Origin: an uncultured Eubacterium sp.
Lineage (GTDB): Bacteria; Bacillota; Clostridia; Oscillospirales; Acutalibacteraceae
Direction of reading: 5' to 3'
NCBI GenBank assembly: GCA_945980015.1
Contig: CAMFQI010000036.1
Coordinates: forward strand, 1 to 8,102
Length of the DNA: 8,102 nt
The notes beneath the pieces are model-generated. The model was given only the letters and a program-made list of their open reading frames with translations, did no database searches and was not told the origin of the DNA. Positions 1-5,464 of this stretch are shown here, piece by piece. Position numbers and translations under genes: made by a program. Positions within the stretch are counted from its first letter, which is position 1. Each line of letters starts with the position of its first letter.

Positions 1-43
1 TTCCTCTACGTCTCGTGGGCTCGGAGATGTGTATAAGAGACAG
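1..43. other. Illumina Nextera i7 adapter left on the contig end (artefact)
   Basis: Positions 25-43 are the 19-bp Tn5 mosaic end used in Nextera libraries (AGATGTGTATAAGAGACAG). Positions 10-24 are the Nextera read-2 adapter part GTCTCGTGGGCTCGG. Positions 2-9, TCCTCTAC, match from memory the primer form of i7 index N712, and base 1 (T) fits the last base of the P7 primer segment. The whole block is therefore library-construction sequence and not genomic DNA. Genomic sequence begins at about base 44, and nothing upstream of iolG can be inferred from bases 1-43. Confidence 0.97.
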
Positions 44-82
44 GTGTAAGCCATAAGTTTATGCAACAAGAAGGAGATTTTT

Positions 83-1096
83 ATGGAAAAGCTAAAGGTT
101 GGAATTATCGGAGCAGGCAGAATCGGACAGGTTCACGCAAAGTCTATTACATATCATATTCCGCAGGCTGAAATCGTTGCTATTTCGGATATTTATTTTG
201 AGGGTGCAAAGAATGTTGCCGCTCAGCTCGGTATTCCGAATGCGGTTGAGGATTATCACGAAATTCTTAACAATCCCGAGATTGACGCAGTATTAATCTG
301 TTCTTCAACCGATACTCACGCAGATATAGCAGTTGAGGCTGCCGAGGCGGGCAAGCATATTTTCTGCGAAAAGCCCGTTGATTTGACGGTTGCAAAGATT
401 AAGAAGGTTATTGCCGCAGTAGAAAAGGCAGGCGTTAAGCTTCAAATCGGATTTAACAGAAGATACGACCACAACTTCGCCGAGATTAAGCGTCTTGCAA
501 ACGAGGGCAAGCTCGGTAATCTTCAAACAATTAAGATTACCTCCCGTGACCCTGAGCCTCCGTGCATTGATTATGTTAAGGTATCGGGCGGTATCTTCCT
601 TGATATGACAGTTCATGATTTTGATATGGCTCGTTTTATCGGCGGCGAGGTTGAAGAGGTTTACGCAAACGCAACAGTTATGGTTGACCCTGCAATCGGC
701 GAGGCAGGAGACGTTGATACTGCGCTTGTTGCCCTTAAATTCAAGAGCGGTGCAATCGGCGTTATTGACAACTGCCGTAAGGCTTGCTACGGCTATGACC
801 AGAGACTTGAGGTATTCGGCTCGGGCGGTCAGGCTGCTGCGGCTAACGATACTCCTACAAACGTTGCTTATATTAACGAAAACGGTAGCGTTACCGATAA
901 GCCGCTTTACTTCTTCCTTGAGAGATATATGCAGTCGTTTACCGACGAAATGACAGAGTTCATCAACGCTGTTCAAAATGATGTTCCTACAAAGACAACA
1001 GTAAACGACGGCTTGGAGGCGCTTCGTCTCGGCTTGGCTGCAAAGCTTTCCGTTGCAGAGCACAGACCTGTAAAGCTAAGCGAAATCGAGTGCTGA
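83..1096 (+). CDS. iolG: Inositol 2-dehydrogenase (Gfo/Idh/MocA family)
   Basis: Cytosolic NAD-dependent enzyme that oxidises myo-inositol to 2-keto-myo-inositol (scyllo-inosose), the first step of inositol breakdown. The 337-residue length is normal for the family. The N-terminal Rossmann fold carries the nucleotide loop GIIGAGRIG (residues 7-15). The family EKP motif follows at residues 96-98, with the catalytic Lys at 97. The C-terminal substrate domain has the segment SGGIFLDMTVHDFDMAR (168-184), in which Asp174 and His178 match the Asp/His pair expected in the active site. The start is fixed by AAGGAG at 71-76, six bases before ATG. iolD begins 30 nt after the stop. The family contains many sugar dehydrogenases that look alike; the direct linkage to iolD and iolE is what makes the inositol assignment strong. 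An scyllo- or chiro-inositol preference cannot be excluded. Confidence 0.9.
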   Translation: MEKLKVGIIGAGRIGQVHAKSITYHIPQAEIVAISDIYFEGAKNVAAQLGIPNAVEDYHEILNNPEIDAVLICSSTDTHADIAVEAAEAGKHIFCEKPVDLTVAKIKKVIAAVEKAGVKLQIGFNRRYDHNFAEIKRLANEGKLGNLQTIKITSRDPEPPCIDYVKVSGGIFLDMTVHDFDMARFIGGEVEEVYANATVMVDPAIGEAGDVDTALVALKFKSGAIGVIDNCRKACYGYDQRLEVFGSGGQAAAANDTPTNVAYINENGSVTDKPLYFFLERYMQSFTDEMTEFINAVQNDVPTKTTVNDGLEALRLGLAAKLSVAEHRPVKLSEIEC

Positions 1097-1126
1097 CAGC
1101 ATAATAATATTGTTGGAGAGATAAAT

Positions 1127-2980
1127 ATGAAACGAGAAAGACTTACAATGGCTCAGGCTCTCGTTAAGTTTTTGGATAATCAGTACATCGAATGTGACGG
1201 AGTGGAAACGAAGTTCGTTAGCGGAATTTTCGGCATCTTCGGTCACGGATGTGTTGTTGGTGTCGGTCAGGCATTGGAGCAGGGCGGACATAATCTTAAA
1301 TTTTATCAGGGCAAAAATGAGCAGAATATGGCGCTCGCCGCAGTTGCTTATGCAAAGCAGATGGACAGAAAGGCAATCATTCCCTGCGTATCTTCCATAG
1401 GCCCCGGTGCAACCAATATGGTAACGGCTTGCGGCTGTGCAACGGCAAACAGAATACCGCTTCTTGTTCTTCCGGGCGACACCTTTGCGTGCCGTCAGCC
1501 CGACCCTGTTTTGCAGCAGGCAGAATTTTTTGACGGCTACGGCAGGACGGTAAATGATGCCTTCAAGGGAGTTTGCCATTATTTCGATAGAATTGTACGC
1601 CCCGAGCAGCTTATGACGGCTTGCCTTAATGCAATGAGAGTGCTTACCGACCCTGCCGACACAGGTGCTGTTTGTCTTGCTATGCCGCAGGATGTTGAGG
1701 GTGAGGCTTATGATTATCCGGAGCATTTCCTTGCAAAGAGAGTTTGGCATATGGATCGCCGTCCTATCTGCGCACCTCAGCTTGAGCGTGCAACCGAAAT
1801 GATAAAGAAGGCAAAAAAGCCGATTATCGTTTGCGGCGGCGGTGTGAGATATTCGGGTGCAGAAAAGGAGCTTTTGGAGCTTGCCGAAAAATGCAATATC
1901 CCGATTTCCGAAACACAGGCAGGCAAGGGACTTATCGCTTGGAATCATCCGCTTAATGTCGGCGGTATCGGTGTTACCGGCGGTAAGGCGGCTAATGTAA
2001 TCGGCAGAGATGCAGACCTCATTATCGGCGTTGGCACAAGATTTAGTGATTTTACAACTGCTTCAAAGTGGTTGTTTAAGGAGGACAGAAAGGTTCTCGG
2101 AATAAATATTTGTCCGTTTGATGCGTACAAGATGGATGCTGAGGCTATCGTTGCCGACGCAAGAGAAGCCGTAAAGGCTTTGATAGGTGCACTCGACGGC
2201 TACAAAACGGAGTATACAGACGAGATTAAAAACGCAAAGGCAGACTGGGATGCTATCGTTGATGATTACTACACGAAGGAGCTTGACGGTGGGCTTAACC
2301 AAACTCTTGCACTTGGTATAATCAACGAATTTATGGGCGAAGACGATATCGCAGTCGGTTCGGCAGGCTCGCTTCCGGGCGATATGCAAAGACTTTTCAG
2401 ACCTAAAAACCGCGGCACATACCATATGGAATACGGCTATTCAAATATGGGCTACGAGGTTAACGGTGCATTGGGCGTTAAGCTTGCAAATCCTGATGTT
2501 GAGGTGTATACCTTCTGCGGCGACGGTTCGTTCCTTATGGGACATAGCGAGCTTTATACCGCACTTCAAGAGGGACTGAAAATCAACATTTGTCTGTTTG
2601 ATAATCTCGGTTGGGGTTGTATCGAAAACTTACAGAATAATCAAGGTACAGATACATTCGGCACTGTGTTCAGAGCGAGAAATCCGAAAACAGGTATGCT
2701 TGACGGTGCGGATATGACGGTTGATTTTGCAAAGATAGCCGAGGGCTACGGCGCAAAGGCATATTCAATTCATAATTCCGACGAGCTTCGTGCGGCACTT
2801 GAGGATGCAAAAAAGCAGGATAAATCCATATTGTTCGATATTAAGGTATTGCCGAAAACTATGACACCGGGATTTGAATCGTGGTGGAGAGTCGGCGTTG
2901 CCGAGGTATCAAAGAGCGAAACCGTTGCAAAGGCATACGAGGATATGCAATCTCATATCAAGGAAACATTTGATTACTAA
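1127..2980 (+). CDS. iolD: 3D-(3,5/4)-trihydroxycyclohexane-1,2-dione acylhydrolase (ThDP-dependent)
   Basis: Thiamine-diphosphate enzyme that opens the ring of the diketone made by IolE, giving 5-deoxy-glucuronate. It has the three-domain layout of the acetolactate synthase family. The N-terminal pyrimidine-binding domain contains YQGKNEQNMA (60-69), with the activating Glu at 65. A central domain follows. The C-terminal pyrophosphate domain has GDGSF at 465-469 and the metal-binding FDN at 491-493. The tail PGFESWWRVGVAEVS (581-595) is characteristic of IolD. At 617 residues it is about 20 shorter than the Bacillus protein as I recall it; the loss appears to lie in the linker around residues 375-395, away from the cofactor motifs. 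GGAGAG (1115-1120) precedes ATG by 6 nt. iolE starts 23 nt after the stop, consistent with one operon. Confidence 0.95.
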   Translation: MKRERLTMAQALVKFLDNQYIECDGVETKFVSGIFGIFGHGCVVGVGQALEQGGHNLKFYQGKNEQNMALAAVAYAKQMDRKAIIPCVSSIGPGATNMVTACGCATANRIPLLVLPGDTFACRQPDPVLQQAEFFDGYGRTVNDAFKGVCHYFDRIVRPEQLMTACLNAMRVLTDPADTGAVCLAMPQDVEGEAYDYPEHFLAKRVWHMDRRPICAPQLERATEMIKKAKKPIIVCGGGVRYSGAEKELLELAEKCNIPISETQAGKGLIAWNHPLNVGGIGVTGGKAANVIGRDADLIIGVGTRFSDFTTASKWLFKEDRKVLGINICPFDAYKMDAEAIVADAREAVKALIGALDGYKTEYTDEIKNAKADWDAIVDDYYTKELDGGLNQTLALGIINEFMGEDDIAVGSAGSLPGDMQRLFRPKNRGTYHMEYGYSNMGYEVNGALGVKLANPDVEVYTFCGDGSFLMGHSELYTALQEGLKINICLFDNLGWGCIENLQNNQGTDTFGTVFRARNPKTGMLDGADMTVDFAKIAEGYGAKAYSIHNSDELRAALEDAKKQDKSILFDIKVLPKTMTPGFESWWRVGVAEVSKSETVAKAYEDMQSHIKETFDY

Positions 2981-3003
2981 TATAAAAAAGAAAGGCAGAA
3001 ACT

Positions 3004-3903
3004 ATGCTTAATAAAGATAAAGTAAAATTGGCTATTGCACCTATCGGTTGGACAAACGACGATATGCCCGACTTGGGTGCAGAAAATACATTTGAGCAGT
3101 GCATAAGCGAAATGGCACTTGCAGGCTTCAAGGGAAGTGAAATAGGAAACAAATATCCTGCCGACCCCGATGTTTTGAAGCCTTATCTCGATATCAGAGG
3201 CTTGCAGATTTGCAACGCTTGGTTCAGCTCGTATCTTACCTCGAAGCCTTATGAGGAAACAATTGAGGCTTTCAAGGCTCATTGCGATAAATTACATAAG
3301 CTCGGTGCAAAGGTTATCGGTGCTTCCGAGCAGGGCAATTCTATTCAGGGCGATTTGACAAAATCAATTCTTGACGAAAAGCCGTATTATACCGACGAGC
3401 AGTGGGAAATTGTTGCAAAGGGCTTTAATGAAATGGGCGCTTACGCAAAGAGCAAGGGTATGTACTTTACAGTTCATCATCATATGGGAACAGGTGTACA
3501 AACTGTTGAGGAAATTGATAAGCTTATGGAAATTACAGACCCCGAGCTTGTTTATCTTCTTTTCGACAGCGGTCATCTCACCTTTGCGGGTATCGACCCT
3601 GTACCTGTGCTTAAGAAGTATATCAACCGTATCAAGCACGTTCACTTAAAGGATGTAAGACTTGATGTTTACAATAATCAGGTTGTGCCGAATAAGATGT
3701 CGTTCCTTGACGCAGTAAGAGCGGGTGTGTTCACCGTTCCGGGCGACGGCGATGTTGACTTCAAACCGATTTTCGATATTCTTGCAGAAAATAATTACGA
3801 GGGCTGGGTTGTTGTTGAAGCAGAGCAGGACCCTGCAAAGGCTAATCCTTTTGAATACGCAGTTAAGGCAAGAAAGTATATCGCAGAAAACACAGGACTT
3901 TAA
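3004..3903 (+). CDS. iolE: myo-Inosose-2 dehydratase
   Basis: Cytosolic enzyme that removes water from 2-keto-myo-inositol (scyllo-inosose), giving the trihydroxycyclohexane-dione used by IolD. The 299 residues form a xylose-isomerase-like TIM barrel of the usual IolE length. Visible family signatures are [14 protein letters not shown] (12-25) at the N-terminus, the HHHMGTG segment (158-164), FDSGH (187-191), HVHLKD (212-217), PGDGDVDF (246-253) and [10 protein letters not shown] (268-277). The acidic and histidine residues in these strands are the expected metal-site positions. The ribosome site is weak (AAAGG at 2991-2995, 8 nt before ATG), so translation may lean on flow from iolD, which ends 23 nt upstream. 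A small membrane-protein gene follows 19 nt downstream. Other sugar isomerases or epimerases share the fold, but the motifs and context point to IolE. Confidence 0.94.
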   Translation: MLNKDKVKLAIAPIGWTNDDMPDLGAENTFEQCISEMALAGFKGSEIGNKYPADPDVLKPYLDIRGLQICNAWFSSYLTSKPYEETIEAFKAHCDKLHKLGAKVIGASEQGNSIQGDLTKSILDEKPYYTDEQWEIVAKGFNEMGAYAKSKGMYFTVHHHMGTGVQTVEEIDKLMEITDPELVYLLFDSGHLTFAGIDPVPVLKKYINRIKHVHLKDVRLDVYNNQVVPNKMSFLDAVRAGVFTVPGDGDVDFKPIFDILAENNYEGWVVVEAEQDPAKANPFEYAVKARKYIAENTGL

Positions 3904-3922
3904 TAGATTTTGAGGAGAATTT

Positions 3923-4354
3923 ATGGAACAGAATAATCAACAATTCAATAATCAGTATTATCAGCCAAATCAACCTCAACAGCCGCAACAACCTCAACCG
4001 CAGTATCAGCCGCCGCAGCCGCAGTATCAACCGCCGCAGCCGCAACATCAGCAGTATCAACAGACTGTATATCAACAGCCTGTATATCAGCAGCCGGTTT
4101 ATGACCCTACAAAAGAGGTAATGAGCGTCGGCTCGTACGTTTTGATGTTCATTCTATTATCAATTCCGGTTGTAAACGTTATCTGCTGGATTGTGTGGCT
4201 TGTAAGCCCCGATACAAATAAGAATAAGAAAAACTATGTTATTGCAAATATCATACTTTACGCAATCAGCGTAGGAATTTTAATTCTCGCAGTTATCGTT
4301 ATGGCGGCCTTGGGCATCAGCCTTGCCGAAATCGGTGGCGCCGCATTGTATTAA
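3923..4354 (+). CDS. Gln/Pro-rich two-helix membrane protein of unknown function
   Basis: I do not recognise a function. The 143-residue product has a low-complexity head: 26 of the first 60 residues are Gln, mixed with Pro, Tyr and Asn, and arranged partly as heptads (QYQPPQP twice, residues 27-40) and pentads (VYQQP twice, 49-58). Two hydrophobic helices follow, about 70-94 and 106-134, separated by the polar loop SPDTNKNKKN (95-104). This body resembles small Gram-positive membrane proteins with a TNxNKxN loop, often called hypothetical. There is no signal peptidase site, so the tail is probably anchored, with the rich head and basic loop likely on the same side. GAGGAG (3912-3917) lies 5 nt before ATG, and the 19-nt gap after iolE implies co-transcription, although nothing in it suggests a role in inositol use. 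A strong terminator lies just after its stop. Confidence 0.8.
   Translation: MEQNNQQFNNQYYQPNQPQQPQQPQPQYQPPQPQYQPPQPQHQQYQQTVYQQPVYQQPVYDPTKEVMSVGSYVLMFILLSIPVVNVICWIVWLVSPDTNKNKKNYVIANIILYAISVGILILAVIVMAALGISLAEIGGAALY
4001..4096 (+). repeat. In-frame tandem repeats encoding the Gln/Pro-rich head
   Basis: Bases 4001-4021 and 4022-4042 are two 21-nt tandem copies that differ at one position; each encodes QYQPPQP. A second set of 15-nt units at 4067-4081 and 4082-4096 (two mismatches) encodes VYQQP twice and runs into a partial third copy. All units are multiples of three, so slippage would change head length without breaking the frame. Confidence 0.85.
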
Positions 4355-4361
4355 CAAAAAC

Positions 4362-4393
4362 AAAAATCAGTCGAGCTCTCGGCTGATTTTTTT
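4362..4393. terminator. Terminator of the iol operon, possibly bidirectional
   Basis: AAAATCAGTCGAG (4363-4375) pairs with CTCGGCTGATTTT (4378-4390) with one G-U pair, and seven Ts follow (4387-4393, partly in the stem). It lies 7 nt after the stop of the membrane-protein gene. On the minus strand the same hairpin is followed by a T-rich stretch (complement of the A-rich 4355-4366), so it could also stop transcription coming from the minus-strand promoter at 4703-4731. Confidence 0.9.
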
Positions 4394-4408
4394 ATGCAAG
4401 TATTTGTG

Positions 4409-4437
4409 TTGACAAATTTAATTTATCGGTATATAAT
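4409..4437 (+). promoter_or_regulatory. Perfect consensus promoter of the putative antisense RNA
   Basis: TTGACA at 4409-4414 and TATAAT at 4432-4437 are separated by exactly 17 nt. Transcription should start near 4444. No ORF with a ribosome site follows in the next 95 nt, which fits a promoter for a small untranslated RNA. Confidence 0.88.
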
Positions 4438-4442
4438 ATAAA

Positions 4443-4477
4443 CGAACAAGGAGCTGTCCGAATAGACGGTTAGCCCT
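4443..4477 (+). repeat. Left arm of a split inverted repeat (5' part of the antisense RNA)
   Basis: CGAACAAGGAG (4443-4453) and AATAGACGGTTAGCCCT (4461-4477) recur on the minus strand at 4696-4686 and 4668-4652. The matches are 10 of 11 and 14 of 17 positions; the spacer between the two blocks is 7 nt here and 17 nt in the other arm. Both arms sit at the 5' end of their respective transcripts. Confidence 0.8.
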
Positions 4478-4537
4478 TTGATTTTGGTTGATAAATGACC
4501 GCCATCGTTTCAGGGTTTTGGCGGTTATTTATTTTTT
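4444..4537 (+). ncRNA. Putative type I antitoxin RNA, about 95 nt
   Basis: The start is inferred from the consensus promoter at 4409-4437, and the end from the hairpin and T-run at 4491-4537. The RNA contains an AAGGAG sequence (4449-4453 region) but no plausible ORF after it. Its last 13 nt are antisense to the end of the small hydrophobic ORF on the minus strand, and the rest is antisense to whatever 3' UTR that mRNA has. By analogy with the convergent Bacillus pairs txpA/RatA and bsrG/SR4, it would pair with the 3' end of the toxin mRNA and promote its decay or block translation. I could not match it to a named RNA family. The promoter and terminator are seen; the antitoxin role is inferred. 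Confidence 0.65.
4491..4537 (+). terminator. Terminator of the antisense RNA
   Basis: AAATGACCGCC (4493-4503) pairs with GGCGGTTATTT (4520-4530) through 11 bp with one G-U, and the flanking AT bases extend it by two more pairs. The loop is 16 nt. Six Ts follow at 4532-4537. The stop codon of the minus-strand small ORF (4525-4527) lies inside the right arm. On the minus strand the hairpin lacks a good T-run, so it probably stops mainly the plus-strand RNA. Confidence 0.82.
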
Positions 4538-4599
4538 ATGCTAAGGTTGTAGCCTGTGGCAACAATCAGAATAAGTACAATAAATGCAAAATATTCCAT
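4525..4599 (-). CDS. Small hydrophobic peptide, putative type I toxin (24 aa)
   Basis: The 24-residue peptide starts MEYF, has an uninterrupted hydrophobic run at about residues 4-15 (FAFIVLILIVAT), then a short polar part and the basic tail SIKNK. Size, one membrane-spanning helix and charged C-terminus match small type I toxins such as Fst, TxpA/BsrG and the holin-like toxins, though I cannot place it in one family by sequence. The start is set by AGGGGGTGAT (complement of 4603-4612), a 9-of-10 match to the extended Shine-Dalgarno, 3 nt before ATG (core GGGGG about 7 nt away). A longer in-frame reading up to 4731 is not credible because its first codon is the -35 box. It has its own perfect promoter at 4703-4731 and a 97-nt leader. 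The predicted action is membrane depolarisation or interference with the envelope; this is inference. Confidence 0.68.
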   Translation of the reverse strand: MEYFAFIVLILIVATGYNLSIKNK

Positions 4600-4602
4600 A
4601 GC

Positions 4603-4654
4603 ATCACCCCCTAACACACAAATTAGAGGGCACTGCCCTCTATGTATTAAGAGG
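4603..4654 (-). promoter_or_regulatory. Structured leader and ribosome site of the putative toxin mRNA
   Basis: On the minus strand, the perfect hairpin TAGAGGGC-AGT-GCCCTCTA occupies 4642-4624. It is enclosed by a possible pairing of CCTCTTA (4654-4648) with TAGGGGG (4613-4607), seven pairs of which two are G-U. The second arm covers the core of the Shine-Dalgarno (4603-4612). The ribosome site may therefore be masked in the nascent or full-length mRNA, as is known for Bacillus type I toxins. This fold was made by eye. Confidence 0.55.
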
Positions 4655-4696
4655 ACTAACCGCCTATCCGTTTTTCGAAACAAATCTCCTTGTCCG
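4652..4696 (-). repeat. Right arm of the split inverted repeat (5' part of the toxin mRNA)
   Basis: Read on the minus strand, this arm has CGGACAAGGAG (4696-4686) and GATAGGCGGTTAGTCCT (4668-4652), the counterparts of the blocks at 4443-4477. If the toxin mRNA extends to the terminator at 4362-4393, its 5' leader and 3' UTR can pair through these blocks. Confidence 0.8.
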
Positions 4697-4702
4697 TTTT
4701 TT

Positions 4703-4731
4703 ATTATATGGTGTTGAATGTTGTATGTCAA
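4703..4731 (-). promoter_or_regulatory. Perfect consensus promoter of the putative toxin mRNA
   Basis: On the minus strand TTGACA (4731-4726) and TATAAT (4708-4703) are separated by exactly 17 nt. The start is expected near 4696, at the first base of the repeat arm 4652-4696. It faces the equally perfect promoter at 4409-4437, so the two transcripts converge. Confidence 0.88.
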
Positions 4732-4762
4732 GGTCGATTTTTGTATTGCTCAAAATTATTAC

Positions 4763-4791
4763 TTGACAAATGGGATTTTATGTGTTATATT
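4763..4791 (+). promoter_or_regulatory. Promoter of the infC-rpmI-rplT operon
   Basis: TTGACA at 4763-4768 and TATATT at 4786-4791 are 17 nt apart. Transcription is expected near 4798, giving a leader of about 127 nt before infC. Its -35 box lies 31 bp from the -35 box of the divergent toxin promoter. Confidence 0.82.
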
Positions 4792-4797
4792 ATTTGC

Positions 4798-4924
4798 ACA
4801 ACAAAGCAGAGCGTTCGTTCTCCCCTTAAGCGAGTGAGTAAAAAGGGCAATATTTCTTTTGATTTATTGGAGTACAGGCGTTTTGCGTTTGTGCTTATTT
4901 ATTTTTTATAAAGAGGTGTTTTTT
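4798..4924 (+). promoter_or_regulatory. infC operon leader, candidate L20-type autoregulatory leader
   Basis: The leader is about 127 nt and contains several hairpins: AGAGC/GTTCT around a GTTC loop (4808-4821), CCCTT/AAGGG (4823-4847), and a terminator-like hairpin at 4870-4907. In Bacillus and relatives the infC-rpmI-rplT leader is bound by L20, which causes early termination; position, gene order and the terminator-like element fit this. I could not verify the L20-binding core by eye, so the mechanism is inferred. Confidence 0.5.
4870..4907 (+). terminator. Candidate attenuator upstream of infC
   Basis: GAGTACAGGCG (4870-4880) can pair with CGTTTGTGCTT (4886-4896) over 11 positions, four of them G-U, around a 5-nt TTTTG loop. 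ATTTATTTTTT follows (4897-4907). The stem is weaker than those of the two nearby full terminators, which suits a conditional attenuator more than a constitutive stop. Confidence 0.5.
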
Positions 4925-5440
4925 ATCAGCAAAGATGCTCCACAGCTCAACGGTGAGATTAGAGACAAGGAATTACGTGTAATTTCCGACACAGGCGAGC
5001 AGCTCGGTATTATGAGTGCAAAGGAGGCTCAGGCGCTTGCAGATGCAAGAGGCGTTGACCTTGTAAAGATTGCTCCTATGGCAAAGCCGCCCGTTTGCAA
5101 GATTATGGATTATTCCAAGTATCGCTATGAGCAGACAAAGCGTGAAAAGGAAAATCGCAAGAAGCAAAAGACTGTCGAAACAAAGGAAATCAGACTTTCT
5201 CTTAATATCGACATCGGCGATTTTAACACAAAGGTAAATCAGGCAAGAAAGTTTCTTGCAAAGGGTGACAAGATTAAGGTTTCTATCCGCTTGCGTGGTA
5301 GAGAAATGGCTCACCCCGAGCTTGGCGAAACAAATATGCAGAGATTTGCCGACGAGCTTTCCGAGGAAGCAACTATTGATAAAAAGCCGAAATTAGAGGG
5401 ACGTCAAATTTTGATGTTTATGTCCCCGAAGACAAAGTAA
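4925..5440 (+). CDS. infC: Translation initiation factor IF-3
   Basis: IF-3 binds the 30S subunit, checks initiator tRNA and start codon, and keeps the subunits apart. From the proposed start the protein has 171 residues, the normal length. The N-domain (about 1-75) has QLNGEIRDKELRVIS, the strongly conserved APMAKPPVCKIMDY (50-63) and SKYRYEQ. A basic linker KREKENRKKQK (72-82) follows, then the C-domain with KEIRLS (87-92), the DFNTKVNQARKFLAKGDKIKV region (99-119) and RGREMAHPELG (124-134). The start is most likely ATC at 4925, 8 nt after GAGG (4913-4916), giving SKDAPQLNGEIRD, which aligns with the family N-terminus. An in-frame ATG at 4859 lacks a ribosome site and would add 22 foreign residues inside the leader. 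Non-AUG starts in infC (ATT in E. coli) allow IF-3 to repress its own synthesis. rpmI follows after 24 nt. Confidence 0.95.
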   Translation: MSKDAPQLNGEIRDKELRVISDTGEQLGIMSAKEAQALADARGVDLVKIAPMAKPPVCKIMDYSKYRYEQTKREKENRKKQKTVETKEIRLSLNIDIGDFNTKVNQARKFLAKGDKIKVSIRLRGREMAHPELGETNMQRFADELSEEATIDKKPKLEGRQILMFMSPKTK

Positions 5441-5464
5441 TTCATTTTTACGGAGGAATAAATT

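Noticed and set aside
44..82. TAA at 47-49 as the end of a preceding gene
   Set aside because: Only a few bases of genomic sequence precede it because of the adapter junction, so no reading frame can be supported.
305..1063. Long open frame antisense to iolG (and similar ones opposite iolD and iolE)
   Set aside because: Shadow frames of GC-structured coding sequence; no ribosome sites, no recognisable protein features, and the plus-strand genes are certain.
3950..4096. CRISPR-like or regulatory meaning of the repeats in the membrane-protein gene
   Set aside because: The repeats are short, contiguous, in multiples of three and in frame; they are protein-coding low complexity.
4600..4731. Longer 68-codon version of the minus-strand small ORF
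   Set aside because: Its first codon is the TTG of the -35 box, upstream of the transcript start, and the ribosome site lies directly before the ATG at 4599. A TTG at about 4683 has AAGGAG only 2 nt away, which is too close.
4409..4731. The inverted arms as ends of a MITE or insertion sequence
   Set aside because: Similarity is limited to the promoter boxes and two short blocks, the ends do not match beyond the -35 boxes, and no target-site duplication is visible.
4690..4911. 73-codon plus-strand ORF across the toxin and infC promoters
   Set aside because: No ribosome site, it spans two promoters and the infC leader, and its product has no recognisable features.
4859..4924. ATG at 4859 as infC start
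   Set aside because: No ribosome site precedes it, it lies in the leader just before the attenuator hairpin, and the extra 22 residues do not resemble IF-3.
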